A stretch of 5,085 nt of DNA from Pseudofrankia asymbiotica (GTDB lineage Bacteria > Actinomycetota > Actinomycetes > Frankiales > Frankiaceae). Numbering within the stretch: the first letter of the stretch is position 1; every line of letters begins with the position of its first letter. Position numbers and translations under genes: made by a program. The DNA lies in assembly GCF_001983105.1 (NCBI RefSeq), contig NZ_MOMC01000070.1, forward strand, positions 41,045 through 46,129. Direction: 5' to 3'. This document shows positions 1-4,986 of this stretch, piece by piece. The notes under the pieces are model-generated. The model ran no database searches. It worked only from the letters and a program-made list of their open reading frames with translations, and had not been told where the DNA came from.

Positions 1-886
1 CCGGGATCCGCATCACCTGCAGGTCGATCAGCGGCACCGCCGAGCGGCTCTCCACCAGCATCCACACGCCGAACAGCGCGACCGCGGCGACGAACAGGCC
101 GATCGTGCCGCCCGACGCCCAGCCCCAGGTGGAGCCCTTGGACAGGCCGAGCAGCAGCGCCACCAGCCACGCGGCGAGCGCGCCCGCGGCCGGCAGGTTC
201 ACCGAGCCGGTCGCCCGCACAGGCGACTCGGGGATGAAGAAGATCGTGGCGACCAGCGAGATGCCGGAGACCATCAGCGGGAACCAGAACAGCCAGTGCC
301 AGCCCAGCGACTCGACGATCGGGCCGGCGAGCACGACGCCCAGGCCGCTGCCGATGCCGAGCATGCCGGACATCAGGCCGATCGCGGCGGGGACCTTGGC
401 GGGCGGGAACTCGTCGCGGATGATGCCGAACGCCAGCGGGAAGATCCCGCCGGCCAGTCCCTGGATGATCCGGGCGATGATGAGCAGGCTGATCGAGTCG
501 GTCAGCCCCGAGATCAGCGAGCCGATGCTGAGCGCGGCGAAGACGACCAGCAGCATCCGCTGCTTGCCGAACAGGTCGCCGATGCGGCCCAGGATCGGCG
601 TGGCGATCGACGCGGAGAGCAGGAACGCGGTCAGCAGCCACGAGACCGTCGCCTGCGAGGTGCGCAGGTCGTGCTGGATCACGGGCAGCGCGGGCAGGAC
701 CAGCGACTGCAGCACCGTGTACGCGAACGCGCCGAGCGCGAGCGTGACGAAGATGACCGTCGAGTTGCCCCGCCCCGGCGCGCGCGGCTGCGGGTGCGTA
801 CCGGTGGTCGGCCGCTCGCCGGCGGCGGCGTCGGGGCCTGATGACGCGGCGCTGCCGGGGCGGCGACTGCCGGGTTCGGCGGACAT
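1..886 (-). CDS. MFS transporter, DHA2 (14-helix) drug-efflux type, 3' end missing
   Basis: Reading the minus strand from ATG at 886 gives 295 codons with no stop before the window edge, so the C-terminal part is missing. Residues 1-42 are a Pro/Ser/Gly-rich, probably cytoplasmic tail. About eight hydrophobic helices follow (roughly 43-66, 82-99, 110-128, 132-152, 165-190, 195-218, 231-247 and 260-278). MFS motif A is visible as GRIGDLFGKQRM (100-111), between helices 2 and 3. The helix-1 signature LPALPVIQHDL is at 64-74, and the motif B region ARIIQG is at 138-143. These mark the EmrB/QacA-like DHA2 family of proton-driven exporters in the inner membrane. At the helix-5 motif C, the usual GPxxGG reads GVVLAG (183-188), so the motif proline is Val. 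GGAG (894-891) lies 4 nt before the ATG. A concentric inverted repeat around 947 suggests its own regulated promoter. The family is secure; the substrate cannot be predicted. Confidence 0.93.
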   Translation of the reverse strand, partial: MSAEPGSRRPGSAASSGPDAAAGERPTTGTHPQPRAPGRGNSTVIFVTLALGAFAYTVLQSLVLPALPVIQHDLRTSQATVSWLLTAFLLSASIATPILGRIGDLFGKQRMLLVVFAALSIGSLISGLTDSISLLIIARIIQGLAGGIFPLAFGIIRDEFPPAKVPAAIGLMSGMLGIGSGLGVVLAGPIVESLGWHWLFWFPLMVSGISLVATIFFIPESPVRATGSVNLPAAGALAAWLVALLLGLSKGSTWGWASGGTIGLFVAAVALFGVWMLVESRSAVPLIDLQVMRIP

Positions 887-921
887 GGGGCTCCGTTCGC
901 GGGCGGACGAGAAGGGGGCGA

Positions 922-973
922 GAAGCGGAATCGCGCTCCGGATCATACGACAACCGGAATCGTCTTCCGCTTC
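922..973 (-). promoter_or_regulatory. Concentric inverted repeat with a candidate -10 box upstream of the MFS gene
   Basis: GAAGCGGAA (922-930) and TTCCGCTTC (965-973) are perfect 9-bp inverted arms. Inside them TCCGG (937-941) and CCGGA (954-958) form a second pair with exactly the same centre (947.5). On the minus strand TATGAT, one base off the sigma-70 consensus, lies at 947-942 beside that centre. A start near 935 would give a leader of about 50 nt before the transporter ATG. No good -35 box is seen at 16-18 nt. The shape fits an operator for a dimeric repressor overlapping the promoter, but no regulator gene is in the window. Direct copies of GGAATCG (927-933 and 956-962) add to the repeat structure. 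Confidence 0.45.
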
Positions 974-1012
974 CGTCGCCCACGTTGCTTCCGTCACCCG
1001 CGTCTGTCTGAG

Positions 1013-1083
1013 CCGGGTCCGGCCGGGCGACGCGCGCCGCCCGCGCCCGCCCGCGCCGCCCGCGGTCGCGTGGGCCGGCCCGG
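1013..1083 (-). terminator. Possible factor-independent terminator after the fusion gene (GC stem, no T tract)
   Basis: The stem begins at the base after the TGA stop (1086-1084). CCGGG (1013-1017) pairs with CCCGG (1079-1083), CCGGCC (1019-1024) with GGCCGG (1073-1078), GCGAC (1027-1031) with GTCGC (1065-1069), and GCG (1032-1034) with CGC (1061-1063). T1018 and G1064 are bulged, and 2 and 3 bases are unpaired at one internal loop. The loop of 26 bases is itself C-rich. There is no T run, as is common for proposed actinobacterial terminators. It could also just be a folded GC-rich spacer. Confidence 0.4.
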
Positions 1084-3024
1084 TCAGCTCGCGCCGGTCG
1101 CGACCGGGCGGTCCGGGTCTGACGACCAGTCCGACCACGACCCGGGATAGAGCACGGCGTCGATCCCGGCGACGGCGAGCGCCGCGAGCTCGTGGGACGC
1201 GGTGACCCCCGAACCGCAGTAGACGCCGACCACACCCGTGCCCTCGCCGGCGCCGAGGGCACCGAACCGGGCGCGCAGCACCTCCGCGGGCAGGAACCGG
1301 CCGTGCTCGTCGAGATTGGCCCCGGTCGGGGCGCTGCGGGCGCCCGGGATGTGGCCGGCGCGCGGGTCGACGGGCTCGATCTCGCCGCGGTAGCGCTCGG
1401 CGGCCCGGGCGTCGAGCAGGATCCCCTCGACGGCGACGCGCGCCGCCCCCTCGGCGTCCAGCGTCGGCAGCGCGCCGCCGCGCAGCAGCACGTCACCCGG
1501 CGCCGGGACGACGTCGCCGGTCTCCAGCGGCAGGCCGGCCGCGCGCCAGGCCCCGAGCGCGCCGTCGAGGATGCGCACGTCGCCGACGCCGGCCCAGCGC
1601 AGCAGCCACCAGGCCCTCGCCGCCGACTGGCCGCCGTTGTCGTCGTAGACGACGACCCGCCGGCCCGCGGCCAGGCCCCAGCGGCGGGCGGCGGCGGTCA
1701 GCGCCGCCGCGTCGGGCAGCGGGTGGCGCCCCCCGGGGACTGACGCCGGGGCGGCCAGCTCGGTCTCGAGATCGACGTAGACCGCGCCGGGCAGGTGGCC
1801 GGCCAGGTAGTGGTCACGCCCGTTCGGGTCGCCAAGCGCCCAGCGGACGTCGAGCAGCAGCGGCGAGCCGCCGGCGAGCAGCTCGTCGCGCAGCTGCTCG
1901 GGGTCGACGAGGACGGCGGCTGGCGCCTGGCCGTCGGCCGTCGCGCCGTCGCTCGCCGTGGCGGGCAACGTGCGGCCGGCGGCGGTGAGCACGGCGGTCA
2001 GCTCCGCCTCGCCGAACGACGACGGGGCGGCGCCGGTACGGGCGGCGGTGCCGATCCAGCGGGCCAGCGCCGCGTTCACCGGCGCCTCGATCCCGTGCAG
2101 GCGGGCGAGCAGCACGATCTCGCCGTTGAGGTAGTCGGACTCGACGGAGGCGCCGCGGGCGAGGCTCTGCCAGGTGGAGCTGCCGGAGCGCTCGTAGCCG
2201 GGGATCTCCTTGATCGACCAGCCGGAGAGGTCGAGCCCGGGGGCCGTGATCGGCTCGGCGGGCTCGATGCCGGCCGCGGCGAACGCGGCGCGCGCCTCGT
2301 CGGCGACCGCGGCGACCGTCGCGTCGCGCAGCGGACCCGGGCCGACGGCGGCGTCGACGTTGTAGGCGAGGTTGCCGAGCAGCTTGCCGGCCTTGTAGCG
2401 GCCGATGTCGTCGACGACGGTGGTCGCGAACCCGCCGCGCCGCAGGTCGGCCGCCACCTGCTCGGCCGCCTGGTCACCCGGGTGCGCCGACCCGGGTCCG
2501 CCGCGCGGCGCCCGCCCGATGACGAAGCCGCCCACCTGCGGCGTGCCGGGCGAGACGACCTCCCCGGGGCGCAGGTGGGTCGCGGGAATCACGACCACGG
2601 TGTCGATCACGGTGGCGAACCGTCGCAGCGCGCCCCGGACGCTGTCCATGCCGTTCTGCGGCAGGACGACGGGCAGCGCCTCGGCCGCCACCGCCGGCTC
2701 GCCCGGGGCGGTGCCGAGTCCCGGCTTGGCCCCCTCGACCGGCTGCCAGGCCCAGGTGGCCAGCAGCGCCTCCGCGTCCTGCGACTTGGTCGCGAGCACC
2801 AGCACGTCGCCGGCGCGCAGCCGGACCTCGTCCGGGCCGGCGGCGACGTCGAGCGCCACCCGCCGTTCCCCGTCCGGCCGCAGGTAGCGCAGCCCGTGCT
2901 CACGCAGCGCGGTCAGGTTCGCGCCGCGCGCGACCACCACCACCGGGATGCCGGCCTCGGTCAGCTGAGCGGCGACGCTCGCGCCCACCGCGCCAGCGCC
3001 GATGATCACATACCTGGAGCTCAC
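1084..3024 (-). CDS. Fusion protein: ketopantoate-reductase-like oxidoreductase + 3-mercaptopyruvate-type sulfurtransferase
   Basis: The product is 646 residues in one uninterrupted frame from GTG 3024, with an AAGGAAG ribosome site just upstream. Residues 1 to about 347 are an ApbA/PanE-like reductase. They show the dinucleotide loop GAGAVG (9-14), ATKSQD with Lys80, PQNGMDS (122-128), KLLGNLAYN with Lys214, Asn218 and Asn222, and the C-terminal signature SSTWQS...ESDYLNG, whose Glu295 matches the PanE catalytic-site acid. Residues about 348-372 are an Ala-rich linker. Residues 373-500 form a first rhodanese domain (LLLDVRW, GHLPGAVYVD), catalytically silent because its loop reads DDNGGQ. 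Residues 520-640 form the active rhodanese domain, with GHIPGARS (558-565) and loop CGSGVTA (603-609). That loop is of the mercaptopyruvate-sulfurtransferase type, with Cys603 the persulfide carrier. Free-standing enzymes of each kind are about 280-350 residues, so both are complete here. The likely location is cytoplasmic: no signal peptide or membrane segment is seen. The true 2-oxo-acid substrate is unknown; real pantothenate synthesis is not supported by the neighbours. Confidence 0.93.
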   Translation of the reverse strand: MSSRYVIIGAGAVGASVAAQLTEAGIPVVVVARGANLTALREHGLRYLRPDGERRVALDVAAGPDEVRLRAGDVLVLATKSQDAEALLATWAWQPVEGAKPGLGTAPGEPAVAAEALPVVLPQNGMDSVRGALRRFATVIDTVVVIPATHLRPGEVVSPGTPQVGGFVIGRAPRGGPGSAHPGDQAAEQVAADLRRGGFATTVVDDIGRYKAGKLLGNLAYNVDAAVGPGPLRDATVAAVADEARAAFAAAGIEPAEPITAPGLDLSGWSIKEIPGYERSGSSTWQSLARGASVESDYLNGEIVLLARLHGIEAPVNAALARWIGTAARTGAAPSSFGEAELTAVLTAAGRTLPATASDGATADGQAPAAVLVDPEQLRDELLAGGSPLLLDVRWALGDPNGRDHYLAGHLPGAVYVDLETELAAPASVPGGRHPLPDAAALTAAARRWGLAAGRRVVVYDDNGGQSAARAWWLLRWAGVGDVRILDGALGAWRAAGLPLETGDVVPAPGDVLLRGGALPTLDAEGAARVAVEGILLDARAAERYRGEIEPVDPRAGHIPGARSAPTGANLDEHGRFLPAEVLRARFGALGAGEGTGVVGVYCGSGVTASHELAALAVAGIDAVLYPGSWSDWSSDPDRPVATGAS

Positions 3025-3095
3025 GATCTTCCTTCCACCCGCCCACCCGCGACCGCACCAACCCCACGCTCAACGCCCGCCATCCTCGGCACCAT
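3021..3095 (-). CDS. Possible 24-residue leader ORF overlapping the fusion gene start
   Basis: ATG at 3095-3093 opens a 24-codon frame whose TGA (3023-3021) overlaps the GTG start of the fusion gene in a GTGA arrangement, the usual geometry of translational coupling. A stop lies directly before the ATG, so the frame cannot start earlier. The peptide is Gly/Val/Arg-rich with no run of one regulatory amino acid. Its own ribosome site is weak: AGG lies only 3 nt before the ATG. An in-frame ATG at 3083 behind CCGAGG is an alternative. In such GC-rich DNA this may be chance, and the fusion gene has a good ribosome site of its own. Confidence 0.22.
   Translation of the reverse strand: MVPRMAGVERGVGAVAGGRVEGRS
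3028..3034 (-). promoter_or_regulatory. Ribosome binding site fixing the GTG start of the fusion gene
   Basis: The minus strand reads AAGGAAG, with the AAGGA core ending 5 nt before GTG 3024. The Rossmann-fold strand YVIIGAGAVG begins at residue 5, as expected for a reductase of this family, so no earlier or later start is needed. Confidence 0.75.
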
Positions 3096-3112
3096 TCACC
3101 TGGACGACAGGA

Positions 3113-3139
3113 TTTATCGCGTCTTGAGCAACCTGTCAC
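3113..3139 (-). promoter_or_regulatory. Candidate promoter for the fusion gene
   Basis: On the minus strand GTGACA (3139-3134), one base off TTGACA, is followed after 15 bp by GATAAA (3118-3113), which matches TATAAT at four of six positions. The stretch around 3090-3155 is clearly richer in A/T than anything nearby, which supports a promoter between the esterase and the fusion gene. A start near 3106 would give a leader of about 80 nt containing the short ORF. The 15-bp spacing is below the usual 17. Confidence 0.3.
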
Positions 3140-3154
3140 ACTCGCGCAACAACG

Positions 3155-3182
3155 GGCCGCCGGCCGCCGGCCGCCGGCCGCC
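3155..3182. repeat. Four perfect tandem copies of the heptamer GGCCGCC
   Basis: GGCCGCC is repeated four times without a mismatch, then ends at A3183. It lies 30 bp beyond the esterase stop. Because GGCC is self-complementary the array can fold back on either strand, so it might act as a transcription stop for the esterase. It may equally be a slippage-prone simple repeat. Confidence 0.9.
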
Positions 3183-3187
3183 ACGCA

Positions 3188-3219
3188 GGCACTGGCTGAG
3201 GCAGGCGCTGGCTAAGGCA
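3188..3219. repeat. Imperfect 16-bp tandem duplication covering the esterase stop codon
   Basis: Positions 3188-3203 and 3204-3219 are adjacent 16-bp copies identical at 14 of 16 positions; the differences are at the 4th and 11th bases. The right-hand copy contains the TAG stop (3214-3212) and the last codons of the esterase, and the left-hand copy lies just downstream of the gene. Confidence 0.85.
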
Positions 3220-4705
3220 GTGACAGGCCGGACCAGGCGGCGTGGAGGCGTTCGTCGGGGTGCTCGACGACCCGCGGTGAGGTGCTCAGCAGCAGGCGTG
3301 ACCGGCGGTCGGGGCCATGGCGGGGCCAGGGCGGCAGGGCGGGGGTGGCAGGGTCGCCGGTGCGGGCGAAGGCGAGCAGGGCGTCCTGCCACAGCGCGGC
3401 GGCCCGCCGGGCCGGGTCGGGGCTCGCAGCGTCGGCTCGCCCCCAGGTCAACGGAAGGTCGGCGCCGTGTGGCACGGGCACGTAGTCGCCGCGGTCATCG
3501 GGCGGGCCGAGGCCGTCGCGGTCGCCGGGCTCGTCGGGGCGGTCGAAGCGCAGCATCCACACGCGGCCGCCCGCGGCGTGCGCGGCGTCGGAGAGGCGCG
3601 CCGCCGGCCGTGCGAACGCCGCGTCGGTCAGCAGCGCCGAGCGGGCCCGCGCACCGTGGGGCTCGGCGTAGTGGGCGAGCAGGCCACGCCACCGGTCGTC
3701 GCCGAGCGTCGCGCGCAGCCGCGCCTCCTCGGCCGCCGGCACCACGTCCGGGGCGAGCGTCAGGAAGAGCTCCATCTCGTCGCGGCACCAGGTGACCAGC
3801 AGCGGCACGTCCCGGCAGGCGCCGGCCGCTATGGCCCGCGTCGGCGGCTCGGGCAGTACGGCGCCGTCGACGGTCGGCAGGAACGGGTCGCTCGACGAGG
3901 CGAGCAGCGCCTCGCCGGCACGGACCAGCTCGGCCGTCGACGCCTCGGCCGGTGGGCGGCCGAGATGGTCGACGAAACGGCGGCCGGCGGCCTGGGCGGC
4001 GGGAAGGCCGCGGGCGTGCTGCGCCGCGCCGCTCTGGAGCACCGCCCGGTGGAACAGCCCGCGGGCGGCGGGTGCGGCCAGCAGCGCGCCGATGTGCATC
4101 GCCCCGGCGGACTCCCCGAAGACGGTCACCCGCCCCGGATCGCCGCCGAAGGCGGCAACCGTGTCGCGCACCCAGCGCAGCGCGGCGATCTGGTCGAGCA
4201 GCGCCAGGTTGCCGGCCCCGGGCTCGCCGCGGCCGTCCGGGGTCAGGTCGAGGTGACCCCACGGGCCGAGGCGGTAGTTGATCGTGATGACGACGGCGTC
4301 GCCGCGGGCGGCCAGGCGCGCCCCGTCGAACGAGCTGCCGGCGCCGCTGACGAAGCCGCCGCCGTGGATCCAGACCAGCACCGGCCGTGGCGGTCCGCCG
4401 GGGCCGGGCCCCGGTGACCAGACGTTGAGGTAGAGGCAGTCCTCGGAGCCGCGCGGCGCCCGGGCGCGCCGTCCCGGTCCGCGCAGCCCCGGCGGCCGCA
4501 GCTGCGGGCTCGTCGGGCCGAACGCCGAGCAGTCGCGTTCACCCGTCCAGGGGCCGGGTGGCCCCGGCGGCCGGAACCGCGCCCGCCCGACCGGCGGCGC
4601 CGCGTATGGCAGCCCGCGCCATACCCGCACCGCGCCCAGGTCCAGCCCACGGGCGTCCCCCCACGGCGTCCTCGCCACCGTGGCCACCGAAGGCAGCGTG
4701 GTCAT
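3212..4705 (-). CDS. Type-B carboxylesterase (alpha/beta hydrolase)
   Basis: The product is 497 residues, the normal size for bacterial carboxylesterase/para-nitrobenzyl-esterase relatives, which hydrolyse carboxylic esters. The N-terminus shows the family pattern (GLPYAAPPVGRARFRPP, 31-47) and the EDCLYLNVW signature is at 88-96. The oxyanion-hole motif HGGGF is at 114-118. The nucleophile elbow is GESAG with Ser199, the acid is Glu310 in RDEMELF, and the base is His413 in PHGADLP, so the triad is complete. No convincing signal peptide is seen, so it is probably cytoplasmic. The ATG at 4705 was chosen because family similarity begins just after it. The frame stays open to 5041, but those 112 residues are Arg/Pro-rich and unlike any esterase. 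GAGAGGA lies rather far upstream (14 nt). The gene ends 187 bp before the fusion gene, on the same strand. The natural ester cannot be deduced. Confidence 0.93.
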   Translation of the reverse strand: MTTLPSVATVARTPWGDARGLDLGAVRVWRGLPYAAPPVGRARFRPPGPPGPWTGERDCSAFGPTSPQLRPPGLRGPGRRARAPRGSEDCLYLNVWSPGPGPGGPPRPVLVWIHGGGFVSGAGSSFDGARLAARGDAVVITINYRLGPWGHLDLTPDGRGEPGAGNLALLDQIAALRWVRDTVAAFGGDPGRVTVFGESAGAMHIGALLAAPAARGLFHRAVLQSGAAQHARGLPAAQAAGRRFVDHLGRPPAEASTAELVRAGEALLASSSDPFLPTVDGAVLPEPPTRAIAAGACRDVPLLVTWCRDEMELFLTLAPDVVPAAEEARLRATLGDDRWRGLLAHYAEPHGARARSALLTDAAFARPAARLSDAAHAAGGRVWMLRFDRPDEPGDRDGLGPPDDRGDYVPVPHGADLPLTWGRADAASPDPARRAAALWQDALLAFARTGDPATPALPPWPRHGPDRRSRLLLSTSPRVVEHPDERLHAAWSGLSLP

Positions 4706-4729
4706 CGGGTCGGACCCATTCCTCTCCCC
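4703..4729 (-). promoter_or_regulatory. Esterase start region: strong purine ribosome site with a 5-codon mini-ORF
   Basis: GGGGAGAGGA (4729-4720) is the only strong ribosome site near the esterase. It ends directly before ATG 4719, which opens a 5-codon frame (MGPTR) whose TGA overlaps the esterase ATG 4705 as ATGA. The esterase ATG itself is 14 nt from the site, longer than ideal. Ribosomes may bind for the mini-ORF and restart at the esterase, or simply tolerate the long spacer. Confidence 0.35.
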
Positions 4730-4783
4730 GGTCGCGGGCGGAACTCGCATTCCTGGCACAATCGGCGCCCCGGGCGGGCGACT

Positions 4784-4809
4784 GTGGCGCACGGGCGACC
4801 GTACGCCAC
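4784..4809. promoter_or_regulatory. Hairpin or palindromic operator upstream of the esterase
   Basis: GTGGCGCACGG (4784-4794) and CCGTACGCCAC (4799-4809) are 11-bp inverted arms, with 10 of 11 pairs and a 4-base GCGA loop. The single mismatch (4790 with 4803) is C-A in plus-strand RNA but a G-U wobble in minus-strand RNA, so the stem is unbroken in an esterase-direction transcript. It lies about 80 bp upstream of the esterase ATG. It could be a dimeric repressor's operator or a leader stem. Confidence 0.5.
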
Positions 4810-4928
4810 CGGGCCGACGTGTCCTGGCGGGCAGCCCCGCCCCGCCGGGCGGACGTGCCCGCCGGCACCGCCATCCCGGCCGGAACCGCTGTCGCCCCGG
4901 CGTCATCATCGCGTTCTGGTATCCCGGG

Positions 4929-4976
4929 GTTGCTGACGCCCAGGGCCGCTGACGGCCGAAGTTGTCGACGCCCAGA
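4929..4976 (+). repeat. Three imperfect 16-bp repeats ahead of the divergent gene
   Basis: Units start at 4929, 4945 and 4961, exactly 16 bp apart. Units 1 and 3 agree at 13 of 16 positions (GTTG..GACGCCCAG); unit 2 keeps GCTGACG at the same phase and matches unit 1 at 10 of 16. The third unit ends where the ribosome site of the next gene begins. The even phasing suggests iterated protein-binding sites or a decayed tandem duplication. Within unit 2, GGCCG (4944-4948) and CGGCC (4953-4957) can form a small stem. Confidence 0.5.
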
Positions 4977-4981
4977 GAGGA
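4977..4981 (+). promoter_or_regulatory. Ribosome binding site supporting the TTG start at 4987
   Basis: GAGGA at 4977-4981, within a longer AGAGAGGA purine run, lies 5 nt before TTG 4987. That spacing is typical and is the main reason for choosing this start. Confidence 0.5.
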
Positions 4982-4986
4982 CCTCG

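Larger units (their letters stand above)
4706..4986. other. Divergent intergenic region (281 bp)
   Basis: The esterase leaves to the left and the TTG-initiated gene to the right. Frames through the region translate into Arg/Pro/Gly-rich strings with no family resemblance, so I treat it as non-coding. It holds the 4784-4809 hairpin, a looser inverted repeat (GGCGGGCA at 4826-4833 with TGCCCGCC at 4856-4863) and the 16-bp-period repeats at 4929-4976. No clear -35/-10 pair is visible on either strand. Confidence 0.6.

Noticed and set aside
183..188. Loss of the motif C proline in the MFS transporter (protein residues 183-188) as a sign of inactivation.
   Set aside because: The rest of the helix-5 pattern is kept and the frame is intact. 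I take it as a subfamily variant rather than damage.
105..1205. A 366-codon open frame on the plus strand.
   Set aside because: It is antisense to the MFS transporter, whose motifs and helices are clear, and crosses the regulatory gap into Arg/Pro-rich nonsense.
1641..1660. Missing catalytic Cys in the first rhodanese domain as a defect.
   Set aside because: Two-domain sulfurtransferases normally have a catalytically silent first domain; the active Cys603 is present in the second.
3114..3392. A 92-codon minus-strand frame overlapping the esterase end.
   Set aside because: It is an out-of-frame shadow of the esterase C-terminus, very Arg/Pro-rich, with no ribosome site or motif.
1795..3795. 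A 666-codon open frame on the plus strand.
   Set aside because: It runs antisense through the fusion gene, the intergenic gap and the esterase tail, is Gly/Arg/Ala-rich with no recognisable domain, and is the usual mirror frame of very GC-rich genes.
4748..4750. Alternative esterase start ATG 4750.
   Set aside because: AGGA touches this ATG with no spacer, and the 15 added residues show no family similarity.
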